DNA of 35,323 nucleotides from Sphingobium ummariense RL-3 (GTDB lineage Bacteria > Pseudomonadota > Alphaproteobacteria > Sphingomonadales > Sphingomonadaceae): NCBI RefSeq assembly GCF_000447205.1, contig NZ_AUWY01000060.1, positions 2,501-37,823 on the forward strand, read 5' to 3'. The notes beneath the pieces were generated by a model, which worked only from the letters and a program-made list of their open reading frames with translations, was not told the DNA's origin and did no database searches. The number at the start of each line of letters is the position of its first letter. Positions within the stretch are counted from its first letter, which is position 1. Positions 26,545 to 35,323 of the stretch are shown one piece after another. The translations under genes and the position numbers were made by a program.

Positions 26545-27879
26545 CTAAACTCTGGGCAATTCCTCTTCGTGCCCCCTTACCGCGCGGCGGCTGGCGAGGC
26601 CCATCATCAGGAAAGCCGCCAGGGATGCGGCAATGTTGGCGCCTGCGGCGCCGATGGTGCCGTAGACCGGGAGCAACGCCGCCTGCAGGCCGAGAAGCAG
26701 GATTGTGGCGACGAAGGTGATCTGCAGCGACAGGCCTGCGCGGTCTGTCGTCATGAGCAACGGGCGGTAGCTTACGCCAACCAGGTCGATGCAGGCGGCG
26801 ATACCGAGCAGCAGCAGCAATGGATAGGCGGGCAGGAATTCGTGCCCGGCAATCAGCCCCAGCAGCGGATGGCCGATGGTCACGATCAGGGCGATGATGA
26901 CGGCTCCGGCGATCAGTGCCAGCCGGTTGGTGCGACGGAAAAGCGCGCCCAGTGCCTGCGCGCCATGGCTGGCTTGCGTGCGTGACAGCTCGACGAAGAT
27001 GCTGCGCGAGAGGAGGCTGGAAATCTTGGTGAGCGAATTGGCAAGCTGGTTGGCAAGGCGATAAAGGCCCGCACCTGCGGGACCGGCGAAGCCGCCCACG
27101 ACGAGCACCGCCACCTGTTGCCCGACGGAGGCTAGGCTGGTCTGGAGATTGGTCGCGGTGAGGAAACCGACAATTCCGGGATTTTCCCGTCGTGCGTCCA
27201 GCGTCCGGCCCGCGCGCCAGCTGCCGATCCGCCCGCGCCCGACATGAAGCGCAAGGCCCCAATAGGTAATCGCGCAGAGCAGTTCTGCCATGCCCCATGC
27301 AATGAGATAGCCGGTAATGTTCGGCAACACTATCCAAGCCAGCAGCGCCCCGACCATCCGGCCGATGGGAACCATCGTTTCCGCGAGCGCGCCCGAATCG
27401 AACCGGTCGAACAGCCGTAGCACGCCCGTGGGAGAGGAGCGGATGGTGACCATCATGATCATGCAGAACAGCCAGGCCTGCCACTCCATCCCGCCCGACA
27501 ATTCCAGCGCGTCGCCGAATACCAGGATGACCGCGCCCGCCACGACGCCGCCGGCGAGTGCCGAGCCGACATCGATCAAGATGCAGAAGCGCAGCACCCT
27601 GTTGAGTGCGTCGCCATTGCCGGAGGCCAGATGGACTTGGCCATAGCGCACCACGATCTGCCAACTGTCGAAGCTTACCAGCGTTTTCACGACCTGCGCA
27701 GCGCTCAGCACCAGGGCGAAGCGGCCGAAGTCGGCGACTCCGAGCGTACGCGTGACGATGGCGAGATAGACGAGGCTGAGCACGGCGCCGACGCCCTTGC
27801 CGCCCAGCAGCCAAGCCGTGTTCGCCAGGATGCGCGCAAAGCCCTCACCGGCCCCGCCCGATCCCTGCTTTCCTGTCAC
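26545..27879 (-). CDS. Wzx-like polysaccharide flippase
   Basis: This 444-residue inner-membrane protein has about 12-14 transmembrane segments and the start typical of the polysaccharide-biosynthesis/MATE-like superfamily (ILANTAWLLGGKGVGAVLSLVYLAIVTRTLGVADFG). Such proteins move lipid-linked sugar repeat units to the periplasmic face. The start is GTG 27879 with CAGGGA upstream. The gene lies ahead of the DUF4214 and transferase genes and divergent from the nucleotidyltransferase, which fits a small surface-glycan locus. No polymerase (Wzy) or chain-length protein is in the window. Confidence 0.87.
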   Translation of the reverse strand: MTGKQGSGGAGEGFARILANTAWLLGGKGVGAVLSLVYLAIVTRTLGVADFGRFALVLSAAQVVKTLVSFDSWQIVVRYGQVHLASGNGDALNRVLRFCILIDVGSALAGGVVAGAVILVFGDALELSGGMEWQAWLFCMIMMVTIRSSPTGVLRLFDRFDSGALAETMVPIGRMVGALLAWIVLPNITGYLIAWGMAELLCAITYWGLALHVGRGRIGSWRAGRTLDARRENPGIVGFLTATNLQTSLASVGQQVAVLVVGGFAGPAGAGLYRLANQLANSLTKISSLLSRSIFVELSRTQASHGAQALGALFRRTNRLALIAGAVIIALIVTIGHPLLGLIAGHEFLPAYPLLLLLGIAACIDLVGVSYRPLLMTTDRAGLSLQITFVATILLLGLQAALLPVYGTIGAAGANIAASLAAFLMMGLASRRAVRGHEEELPRV

Positions 27880-27999
27880 TTGGTCCCTGGCCTTTCGCTG
27901 AATGCCTGTTATCCGGCGCGCCTATCTAGGGACGTGATCGTGCGAGGGCAAATCTTCCGCAGCTTCCCCCGCGGGTAATTTCGCTTTAAGGCCCCGGAC

Positions 28000-28767
28000 A
28001 TGAGCATCAGCAAAGCCATCATCCTTTCCGCCGGCCAGGGATCGCGCCTGCTCCCGCTGACCCGCGATATCCCGAAATGCCTGATCGATTTCAACGGACG
28101 CACGCTGATCAGCTGGCAGGTCGCCGCGCTGGTCGCCAACGGCGTGACGGACATCGTGGTGGTCACCGGCTTTCGTACCGAACGGGTCGAGGATCATGCG
28201 CTGCAACTCTATCGCGAGACGGGCGCGCGCATCCGGACATTGTTTAATCCCTTCTTTCAGGTCGCGGATAACCTCGGCACCTGCTGGATCGCGCGGGAGG
28301 AGATGGACCGGGACTTCATCATCCTGAACGGTGACACCATCGTGTCGGATGAGATTGTGGCAAGGCTGGTCGCGGGCGCACAGGACGCCATTACGGTGAC
28401 GGTCGACGTCAAGGCTGGCGACTATGACGATGACGACATGAAGGTGAACCGGGATGCGAGCGGCCGGCTGCTCGCCATCGGCAAGCGACTGCTGCCGCCC
28501 GACACCAATGCCGAATCAATCGGCATGCTGGCGTTCACCGGCGAGGGGCCGGCGATCTTCCGCAACCAGATCGACCAGATGATGCGCACGCCGGAAGGGG
28601 TGGAACGCTGGTATCTGCGCGCGATCGATATCATCGCCAAGGGCAACCGTGTCGGCACCGTGTCGATCGAGGGGCTGGAATGGCAGGAGGTCGACTTCCT
28701 CCAGGACGTCGAGGCGGCGCGCGCATTGACCGAGAAATGGGTCGCGGAAGGGCGCTACCGCCCGTAG
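28000..28767 (+). CDS. Nucleotidyltransferase, phosphocholine cytidylyltransferase (LicC)-like
   Basis: This 255-residue NTP-transferase protein has the signature loop LSAGQGSRLLPLT (about residues 9-21), then PKCLIDF, the LNGDT metal site and the Lys region MKVNRDASG. NPFFQVADNLGTCWIAREEM and ERWYLRAID resemble the phosphocholine cytidylyltransferase family, which activates phosphocholine or a small phospho-sugar with CTP. Its place next to a flippase suggests a nucleotide-activated decoration for the surface glycan. The substrate is inferred from family memory only. The 120-bp divergent gap to the flippase should contain both promoters. Confidence 0.83.
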   Translation: MSISKAIILSAGQGSRLLPLTRDIPKCLIDFNGRTLISWQVAALVANGVTDIVVVTGFRTERVEDHALQLYRETGARIRTLFNPFFQVADNLGTCWIAREEMDRDFIILNGDTIVSDEIVARLVAGAQDAITVTVDVKAGDYDDDDMKVNRDASGRLLAIGKRLLPPDTNAESIGMLAFTGEGPAIFRNQIDQMMRTPEGVERWYLRAIDIIAKGNRVGTVSIEGLEWQEVDFLQDVEAARALTEKWVAEGRYRP

Positions 28768-28812
28768 CCGAGAGGCGACTTGCCCGATCGTTCCTGCCTA
28801 AAGGAGCCTGCC

Positions 28813-29316
28813 ATGCTGCCCGCCGATACGCCGATCCTGATCCTCACCACCGGGGGCACGATCGACAAGATCTATTTCGACGCGCTGTCTGATTATCAGG
28901 TCGGCGAAACGGTCGTAGCGAAGCTGCTCGACATCGCCCGAGTCCGGCGCCCTTTCCGCATCGAGGAAGTGACGCGGAAGGACAGCCTGGAGCTGGACGA
29001 CATGGACCGCGCGCTGATCCGGGCGCGCGTCGCCGCTGCGCGGGAGCGTCATGTGATCATCACCCATGGCACAGATACGATGACCGAGACGGCGAAGGCG
29101 CTGGCGGACGTGCCGGGCAAGACGGTTGTTCTGGTCGGCGCGCTGGCGCCCGCGCGCTTTGGAGAGAGCGATGCGAGCTTCAACCTGGGCATGGCCTTTG
29201 CGGCGGCCCAGCTGGCGGAACCCGGTATCTACATCAGCATGAGCGGATCGGTCTTCCGCGCCGACCGCGTGATCAAGGACCGGGAGAAGGGCGCCTTCGT
29301 TCCGCTACCGGATTAG
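28813..29316 (+). CDS. Single-domain asparaginase-like protein
   Basis: This protein of 167 residues covers only the N-terminal domain of L-asparaginases. The nucleophile Thr region LTTGGTIDKIYF and the second site THGTDTMTETA are both kept. Usual asparaginases have about 330 residues, with a C-terminal domain that helps build the active site between subunits; here that part is absent, with a normal stop and no remnant after it. Short forms like this seem common in sphingomonads, so it is probably not a truncation. AAGGAG six bases before ATG 28813 sets the start. Activity is uncertain. Confidence 0.82.
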   Translation: MLPADTPILILTTGGTIDKIYFDALSDYQVGETVVAKLLDIARVRRPFRIEEVTRKDSLELDDMDRALIRARVAAARERHVIITHGTDTMTETAKALADVPGKTVVLVGALAPARFGESDASFNLGMAFAAAQLAEPGIYISMSGSVFRADRVIKDREKGAFVPLPD

Positions 29317-29397
29317 TCGCCCTGTTCCTTCGCTGGAACCATGCCACGGCGCTGCGCATTGGACGCGGGCGGGGGGCGTGACGAGGAGGAGGAGTGC

Positions 29398-29640
29398 ATG
29401 GCGGACTATCAGGAGCGTCCCGCGACGACGACCACGGTGATCGAAAAGCGCCGCGGCGGCGGGATGACGATGGCGATCCTGCTGCTGGTCGTGGTGGTGG
29501 CGGTCGCCGCCTTTTTCCTCGTGAACAGCGAGAGCCGCAAGGACAACGCCGTGGAAAGCGCCGCGACCCAGGTGGGCCAGGCAGCGAGCGATGTCGGCGA
29601 CGCGGCGAAGGATGCGGCGGGCAGCGTCAAGGGCGAATAG
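29398..29640 (+). CDS. Small single-pass membrane protein
   Basis: This 80-residue protein has a polar N-terminus (about residues 1-22), one transmembrane helix (about 23-42, MTMAILLLVVVVAVAAFFL) and an alanine-rich amphipathic tail (VGQAASDVGDAAKDAAGS). The tail resembles YtxH or late-embryogenesis-like repeats. GGAGGAG before ATG 29398 sets the start. The function is unknown; the tail suggests a membrane- or stress-linked role. A strong terminator follows at once. Confidence 0.75.
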   Translation: MADYQERPATTTTVIEKRRGGGMTMAILLLVVVVAVAAFFLVNSESRKDNAVESAATQVGQAASDVGDAAKDAAGSVKGE

Positions 29641-29652
29641 GTTCTCCAACGA

Positions 29653-29688
29653 AAAGGGCGCCTCACAGAAGGCGCCCTTTCCCTTTTT
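29653..29688. terminator. Bidirectional rho-independent terminator
   Basis: A perfect 11-bp stem (aaagggcgcct at 29653-29663 with 29670-29680) with a 6-base loop is followed by a T-rich run on the plus strand and preceded by an A run that serves the minus strand. It stands between two convergent genes and can stop both. Confidence 0.9.
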
Positions 29689-29703
29689 CCTGAAGGTAAG
29701 GGC

Positions 29704-30231
29704 TTAGCCCTCGACCTTTACATGCTTCGGCGCGGCTTCATTGAGGATCCGCAGGATCTTCTTGAGCGCGCTCGGCTCGTCGGTCTCTTCCATCGCGGCC
29801 AGCTCGCGGGCGAGTCGGCTCGACGCGGCCTCGAAGATCTGGCGCTCGGAATAGCTCTGCTCGGGCTGGTCGTCGGCGCGGAACAGGTCGCGGGTCACCT
29901 CGGCGATCGACACCAGGTCACCCGAATTGATCTTCGCTTCATATTCCTGCGCACGGCGCGACCACATGGTGCGTTTCACCTTGGGCTTGCCCTTGAGGGT
30001 TTCCATCGCTTCCTCCAGCGTCTTGTTGGAGGACAGTTTGCGCATGCCGACGCCTTCGGCCTTGTTGGTCGGCACGCGGAGCGTCATGCGCTCCTTTTCG
30101 AAACGGAGGACATAGAGCTCCAGCTCCATGCCGGCGATCTGCTCTTTCTGCAGTTCAATGACGCGGCCTACGCCATGCTTGGGATAGACGACATAATCAC
30201 CAACGTCAAAGGACAGCGCCTTGGCAGCCAT
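29704..30231 (-). CDS. carD: CarD-family transcriptional regulator
   Basis: This protein of 175 residues has an N-terminal RNA-polymerase-binding Tudor-like domain (residues 5-65, DVGDYVVYPKHGVGRV and AGMELELYVLRF) and a helical C-terminal DNA-binding domain (LVSIAEVTRDLFRA, SYSERQIFEAASSRLARELA). CarD proteins bind the polymerase beta subunit and stabilise the open complex, notably at rRNA promoters. AAAGG upstream of ATG 30231 selects this start. It is downstream of fdxA on the same strand, the usual alphaproteobacterial order. Confidence 0.94.
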   Translation of the reverse strand: MAAKALSFDVGDYVVYPKHGVGRVIELQKEQIAGMELELYVLRFEKERMTLRVPTNKAEGVGMRKLSSNKTLEEAMETLKGKPKVKRTMWSRRAQEYEAKINSGDLVSIAEVTRDLFRADDQPEQSYSERQIFEAASSRLARELAAMEETDEPSALKKILRILNEAAPKHVKVEG

Positions 30232-30473
30232 TTGAAACCTTTCCAATCAATCGGGGGACAGGGCCGTCGCGATAGGCATATGAAGGGGGTCACATGCCGG
30301 GGAAGGACCGCGGCGCCACCGTCAAGACATGAGTCACTTACTCCAGGACGGGCCGCTTGCCCGTCTGCCGGCGCTATTTAGCAGATTCGTAACAAAATTG
30401 CCACCCCTGGACAGGAAATCCGGGATGTCACGAAACGGGACAGGAAAGAAGGCGGTCCGACAGGGCCGGACGA

Positions 30474-30809
30474 TCAGCCCTTGCCCGGCTCCGGAGAGAA
30501 GAACTTCTCGAGCTTGTTCTCGACGCCCTTCATCTCGTCGGCGTCGGCAGGGGCTTCGCCCTTGACGGTGATGTTCGGCCATTCCGCGGAATATTTCGCG
30601 TTCAGCTCGATCCAGCTTTCGAGGCCGCTCTCGGTGTCGGGCAGAATCGCCTCGGCGGGGCACTCCGGCTCGCACACGCCGCAGTCGATGCACTCGCTGG
30701 GATTGATCACCAGCATGTTTTCGCCCTCGTAGAAACAGTCCACCGGACAGACCTCGACGCAATCCATGAATTTGCAGCGGATGCAGTTGTCGGTCACGAC
30801 ATAGGTCAT
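30474..30809 (-). CDS. fdxA: Seven-iron ferredoxin FdxA
   Basis: This 111-residue electron carrier has the Azotobacter-type 7Fe pattern. Cys9, Cys17 and Cys50 are placed to hold a 3Fe-4S cluster; Cys21, Cys40, Cys43 and Cys46 are placed to hold a 4Fe-4S cluster. The tail after residue 60 ([16 protein letters not shown]) is the long extension typical of this family. It is normally encoded directly after the S4 protein and helicase genes; here those are about 3.8 kb upstream. Confidence 0.95.
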   Translation of the reverse strand: MTYVVTDNCIRCKFMDCVEVCPVDCFYEGENMLVINPSECIDCGVCEPECPAEAILPDTESGLESWIELNAKYSAEWPNITVKGEAPADADEMKGVENKLEKFFSPEPGKG

Positions 30810-30922
30810 CAGTGGGCACTCTTCGGGGTTGCGACAGAGGCGCCCTGCTATGCCCGGCGCGCGCCAAGGTCAATGAGGATATTGTTGAGGCAGGTTTAGG
30901 CGCGGTTTCCGAAGGCGACTCG

Positions 30923-30939
30923 AAAGTTCACACCGTCGC
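30923..30939. repeat. Direct repeat, copy 1
   Basis: The sequence aaagttcacaccgtcgc is repeated with one change (t for c at position 15) at 30989-31005, 66 bp away. The role is unknown; possible protein-binding sites or duplication remnants. Confidence 0.55.
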
Positions 30940-30988
30940 TGGCCTCATCGGACGGGACGTCGGGAAGGACGGTGCAACCGGATCCATC

Positions 30989-31005
30989 AAAGTTCACACC
31001 GTTGC
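30989..31005. repeat. Direct repeat, copy 2
   Basis: The sequence aaagttcacaccgttgc matches 30923-30939 at 16 of 17 positions, in the same orientation. Confidence 0.55.
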
Positions 31006-31232
31006 AGGGCCATGTTTTCCACGGGTTTGCGGGTGGCGGACGAGAGAACGGGCTTCGCACGATGGTCCGTAAACGATGCTCGCCAAAGTACGCGACCGTG
31101 CTGTTGGAAGGGCAGGGCGGGAACAGGCCGGACGATGGGAAAGAACGCCGCGCGGCGTGATGCGGATGATAGCATGGGCAGATCGCTGTAGGACAGCGGA
31201 GAGTCGGGGGGCAGAAGAGGAGGAGAAGACGC

Positions 31233-31526
31233 ATGCTGAGGATCGCGGTGACGAGCATGCTGGTCGACGACCGGGACAAGGTGCTGGCCTTCTTCGCGAC
31301 CTGCGGGACTTCGCGGTGAAGCACGACATTCCGGTGGGCGCGCACCGCTGGCTGACGCTGACCGCACCGGGCGAGGGGGACGGGATGGAACTGCTGCGGG
31401 AGCCCGACGCACCCGGCGGCCAAGCCTTGGAAAACCCCGCTGGTGGCGGACGGAATACCCTATACCTCCTTCGGCGCGGACGACGACAGCTGCGGCAACC
31501 TGATCCAGATGGTCCAGCAGCATTGA
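31233..31526 (+). pseudogene. Decayed VOC (glyoxalase/bleomycin-resistance fold) protein
   Basis: The start MLRIAVTSMLVDD is that of a common VOC-family protein, but the frame is broken twice. After LAFF one C appears lost, moving to the frame that reads DFAVKHDIPVGAHRWLTLTA and GMELLREPDAPG. An extra T near ccttgg then returns to the first frame, with ADGIPYTSFGADD. About 30 codons are also missing before SCGNLIQMVQQH and the stop. A good ribosome binding site (GAGGAGGAGAAG) is still present. With two shifts and an internal deletion it cannot make a functional protein. Confidence 0.85.
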
Positions 31527-31572
31527 GGGGCGCGGGCCGTGATTCCTAAGGAGGCACGGCCCGCGCGCCGGT

Positions 31573-33141
31573 TCAGTTCAGTTCCAGCATCACGATCGAC
31601 TTGGCCGGCAGGGTCGCCGAGAGGCTGTTGCCGGCGATCTGCGCGCCGGTGAAGGCGGCGGGCTTCACCCGGTCGGGTGCGGCGAAGTCGTTGAGCGCCT
31701 GCATCGTGTCGGCGGTCAGGATGCGTCCGGTCACGCTGCCGGCCGTCACCCCATTCACCGTCGCGCTGACGCTGGCCGGGCTGTTGGGGTCGACGTTCAC
31801 CAGCGCCAGATAGACCTTTCCGTCGGTGCCGCGCACTGCCGCCGCGCTGACCGCCGGGATCGCCCACTGGTCCTTGTGGTACCAGGTCGATTTCAGCTCC
31901 ACCGGGATGAAGGTGGCGTCCTGGAAGGGCTTGTAGAGGTCGAAGACGTGATAGGTGGGCGTCAGCACCATCTTCGGCCCGTCGGTCAGGATCATCGCCT
32001 GGAGCACGTTGATCATCTGGGCGATGTTCGCCATGCGCACGCGCCGCGCATGATGGGCGAAGATGTTGATGTTGAGCGCCGCGATCATCGCGTCGCGCAT
32101 CGTGTTCTGCTGCTGCAGGAAGCCGGGGTTGGAACCGGGCGTGGGATCGTGCCACGCCCCCCATTCGTCGACCGCGATCAGTTTCTCGTTCTGCGGGTCG
32201 TACTTGTCCATGATCTTCTCATGGCCCGTCAGATACTCGTCCATCTTCAGCGTCTTGGCGAGGGCGCGCGCCCAGCCTTCCTCGTCGAAGTCGGTCGCCG
32301 ATCCCTTGCTGCGCATCGAGCCGGGGAAGGTGTAATAGTGGACGCCGGTGCCGTCGATCTCGCTGCCGGCCTCGCGCATCATCACTTCGGTCCAGTTATA
32401 TTCGGCCCAGTCGAACACATTGTGGGTTGCGCCGCTGGCGATCTTCAGCGTCTTGGTGCCGCGCGGCACCTTGATGAAGGTCGAATAGCGCTTCGTCACG
32501 TCGGCCGCATATTCGGGGCGCATGTTGCCGCCGCAGCCCCACAGCTCGTTGCCGATGCCGAACCATTGCACCTTCCACGGTTCCTTGTGGCCGTTCTTCG
32601 CGCGCAGGTCCGCCAGGCTGCCCGCCGGGGCGGTCATATATTCGATCCACTCCGCCATTTCGGCAGGAGTGCCGTTGCCGACATTGCCCGATACATAGGC
32701 TTCGGCGCCGACCTGTTCGATGAAATCGAAAAATTCGTGCGTGCCGAACGCGTTGTCCTCGGTCACGCCGCCCCAGTGGGTGTTGACCTTGACCGGGCGC
32801 TGCTTGCGCGGGCCGATGCCTTCGCGCCAGTGATATTCGTCGGCGAAGCAGCCGCCGGGCCAGCGGATCACCGGCACCTTGATGGCGCGCAGCGCGGCGA
32901 CGACGTCGTTGCGGATGCCGCGCGTGTTGGGGATCTTCGAGCCGGGGCCGACCCAGACGCCGCCATAGATGCCCGTGCCCAGATGCTCCGCGAACTGGCC
33001 GAAGATGCGGCGGTCGATACGCGGGCCGGGCTTGGCAGCGTCGATGGTCATCGTGGCGCTGGGGGCGTTCTGCTGTGCCGCGGCGGGCTGCAGGGCAAGC
33101 ATGCTCGCGCACAAGGCCAAGGCGATCAGACGCTTCATCAT
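31573..33141 (-). CDS. Exported alpha-L-arabinofuranosidase, GH51
   Basis: This 522-residue retaining glycosidase removes L-arabinofuranose side groups from arabinan or arabinoxylan. It has a signal peptide (KRLIALALCASMLALQPAAAQ), the substrate-site segment VIRWPGGCFADEYHW, the acid/base Glu199 in GIGNELWG and the nucleophile Glu326 in VDEWGAWHD. The C-terminal beta-sandwich follows from about residue 400. GGAGG lies just before two adjacent ATGs at 33141 and 33138. It is divergent from the esterase gene across 254 bp, so the pair is probably co-regulated. Confidence 0.95.
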   Translation of the reverse strand: MMKRLIALALCASMLALQPAAAQQNAPSATMTIDAAKPGPRIDRRIFGQFAEHLGTGIYGGVWVGPGSKIPNTRGIRNDVVAALRAIKVPVIRWPGGCFADEYHWREGIGPRKQRPVKVNTHWGGVTEDNAFGTHEFFDFIEQVGAEAYVSGNVGNGTPAEMAEWIEYMTAPAGSLADLRAKNGHKEPWKVQWFGIGNELWGCGGNMRPEYAADVTKRYSTFIKVPRGTKTLKIASGATHNVFDWAEYNWTEVMMREAGSEIDGTGVHYYTFPGSMRSKGSATDFDEEGWARALAKTLKMDEYLTGHEKIMDKYDPQNEKLIAVDEWGAWHDPTPGSNPGFLQQQNTMRDAMIAALNINIFAHHARRVRMANIAQMINVLQAMILTDGPKMVLTPTYHVFDLYKPFQDATFIPVELKSTWYHKDQWAIPAVSAAAVRGTDGKVYLALVNVDPNSPASVSATVNGVTAGSVTGRILTADTMQALNDFAAPDRVKPAAFTGAQIAGNSLSATLPAKSIVMLELN

Positions 33142-33344
33142 TCATCCTCCCTGTTGCCGCCGCATCGTCACGGCCGGCGGGCCGCGCGGCGGCGAACCCG
33201 GGTGCGAGGGATTTCACAGCGGGGCGGCACTGTCCAGCCCGGCGGGCACAAAAAAGAAGGAGTATTTCGGCGGTCACGGCGCGTACAACTTGATACAAAG
33301 TGGAGGATTGCGGCGCCCCGGCTCTCCTGCAATAGTCGGTGTAA

Positions 33345-34571
<1,227 letters not shown>

Positions 34572-34602
34572 GGCGAGGGGCGTCGGTCTTTAGCCGCCGC
34601 CC

Positions 34603-34902
34603 TCAGCTGCCGATCGTCAACTCCTCATAGCAGCCCTGCGCCTCCGGCGCGGGGCCGCGCCTTGCGGGCAGCAGCAGCACGCGGACGACGCGGACCACGC
34701 CGCCGGGATGCGGGAAGGTGATGAGATCGCCGGCACGCACGGGCGCATGAGCACGCTCGATGCGGCGGCCGTTCAGGCGGATATGGCCCTCCTCAGCCAG
34801 CTTCTGCGCGATCGAGCGGCTCTTGGCCAGGCGGGCGAACCAAAGGAACTTGTCGATCCGCAGCGCTGGTCCGTGGCCGCCCGCCGGCGCCGCGTCAGCC
34901 AT
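34603..34902 (-). CDS. S4-domain RNA-binding protein (Hsp15-like)
   Basis: This 99-residue protein consists mainly of an S4 domain (about residues 13-60: LRIDKFLWFARLAKSRSIAQ, then EEGHIRLNGRRIERA) with a short tail. Hsp15-type proteins bind free 50S subunits carrying stalled nascent chains. ATG 34902 overlaps the helicase stop by 8 bases and begins right before the S4 domain; a longer upstream frame would run over helicase codons and is not supported. Confidence 0.92.
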   Translation of the reverse strand: MADAAPAGGHGPALRIDKFLWFARLAKSRSIAQKLAEEGHIRLNGRRIERAHAPVRAGDLITFPHPGGVVRVVRVLLLPARRGPAPEAQGCYEELTIGS

Positions 34903-35323
34903 TGCGGCCCAGCAACTCGGCCAGCCCGGCAAAGGCGTTGCTGGCTGCGGGCGCGGGTGTGGATGTTGGCGCGGGCTTGCCACGGGCTGGTGCACCGGGG
35001 CGGTTGCCGCCGGTGCGCGGTGCGCCCTTGTTCGAGGCGCTTTCGCGTGGCGGCCGGGGCTTCTGCCGGCCGCGGAAGGCCCAGTTGGGGCCGCCTTCGG
35101 CCGCCGGCTCGACCGGGCGGAAGCCCGCGGCGCGCATCAGCTGGAGGAAGGATGGCTCGGTCAGGCCCAGCGACACGATCTGCGGGCTCTGCGCGGTGAA
35201 GGCCTCACCCTTCGCGATGGTTTCATGCGCGGTGCGGGCCATGCGTTCGGCCATGTCAATGCGCAGCATCTGCTCGCCGAAACCCCGGAAGCCGGCGAGG
35301 CGCGCGCCCATCTGCTGCGGCTT
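34895..35323 (-). CDS. Helicase C-terminal fragment, cut by window edge
   Basis: The last 142 codons of a gene that continues beyond the right edge. The readable part (LAGFRGFGEQMLRIDMAERMAR, SLGLTEPSFLQLMRAAGF, then PNWAFRGRQKPRP and a low-complexity basic Pro/Ala/Gly tail) matches the C-terminus of the alphaproteobacterial SUV3-like helicase found next to S4-protein, fdxA and carD genes. Helicase motifs themselves lie outside the window, so the call depends on recalled C-terminal sequence and synteny. Confidence 0.75.
   Translation of the reverse strand, partial: KPQQMGARLAGFRGFGEQMLRIDMAERMARTAHETIAKGEAFTAQSPQIVSLGLTEPSFLQLMRAAGFRPVEPAAEGGPNWAFRGRQKPRPPRESASNKGAPRTGGNRPGAPARGKPAPTSTPAPAASNAFAGLAELLGRNG

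Larger units (their letters stand above)
30810..31232. other. Gene-free stretch with a direct repeat
   Basis: These 423 bases lie between the divergent fdxA and the decayed VOC gene. No gene is supported. They hold two copies of a 17-base sequence and probably the fdxA promoter. A minus-strand frame ending near 30896 reads NGVNF twice because of the repeat, and is not a convincing gene. Confidence 0.5.

Noticed and set aside
30896..31423. Minus-strand frame of 175 codons with a repeated NGVNF segment
   Set aside because: The repeat comes from a DNA direct repeat, the frame overlaps the decayed VOC gene on the other strand, and the sequence is low-complexity.

Overview
The window looks like a chromosomal segment of a sphingomonad (Alphaproteobacteria, Sphingobium/Sphingomonas type). 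The reasons are the high GC content, the rRNA order 23S - 5S - initiator tRNA-Met, an extended helix 9 in the 23S rRNA, and the helicase / S4 protein / FdxA / CarD gene set at the right end. The assignment rests on reading and recall only; no database search was run.

Layout. 1-3173 is the 3' part of an rRNA operon (+). 3267-4533 is an IS3-family element placed between that operon and the 3' end of a convergent alpha-glucosidase gene; the element supplies the stop codon of that gene. 4518-7186 is an alpha-glucosidase plus LacI-type regulator operon (-). 7265-8503 carries an MgtC/SapB membrane protein and a glutathione transferase. 8746-21830 is a sugar-use region. It holds an IclR regulator, a FucP-type symporter, an aldose dehydrogenase, an L-galactonate-dehydrogenase-like MDR enzyme, a sugar lactonase, a remnant of a tagaturonate-reductase-like enzyme, an altronate-dehydratase-family enzyme, two exported glycosidases (GH31 with a PA14-like insert, GH97) and a 2-keto-3-deoxygalactonate kinase/aldolase pair. 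22249-28767 is a small surface-polysaccharide locus: a three-domain glycosyltransferase (GT4-GT2-GT4), a DUF4214 protein, a Wzx-like flippase and a LicC-like nucleotidyltransferase. 28813-30809 holds a one-domain asparaginase, a small membrane protein, CarD and ferredoxin FdxA. 31233-34571 is an arabinose-polymer module (GH51, CE1-like esterase) with a decayed VOC gene at its edge. 34603-35323 is an S4 RNA-binding protein and the C-terminus of a helicase.

How the genes fit together. The sugar region is built around a short divergent intergenic stretch (12882-12961) with two near-identical palindromes 20 bp apart. To the left run the MDR enzyme, the aldose dehydrogenase and the transporter. 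To the right runs a tightly coupled operon (ATGA overlaps) that mixes cytoplasmic catabolic enzymes with exported glycosidases. The simplest reading is that GH31 and GH97 trim a plant oligosaccharide such as xyloglucan or a galactoside. FucP would import a released L-fucose or L-galactose. The sugar would then be oxidised to an aldonate, converted through D-tagaturonate and D-altronate to 2-keto-3-deoxygluconate, and cleaved after phosphorylation. The tagaturonate reductase step is represented here only by a ~100-codon in-frame deletion remnant. No TonB-dependent receptor lies in the window.

The right end suggests that a conserved housekeeping block (helicase, S4 protein, FdxA, CarD, all on the minus strand) was split by about 3.8 kb of arabinan/xylan-related genes.
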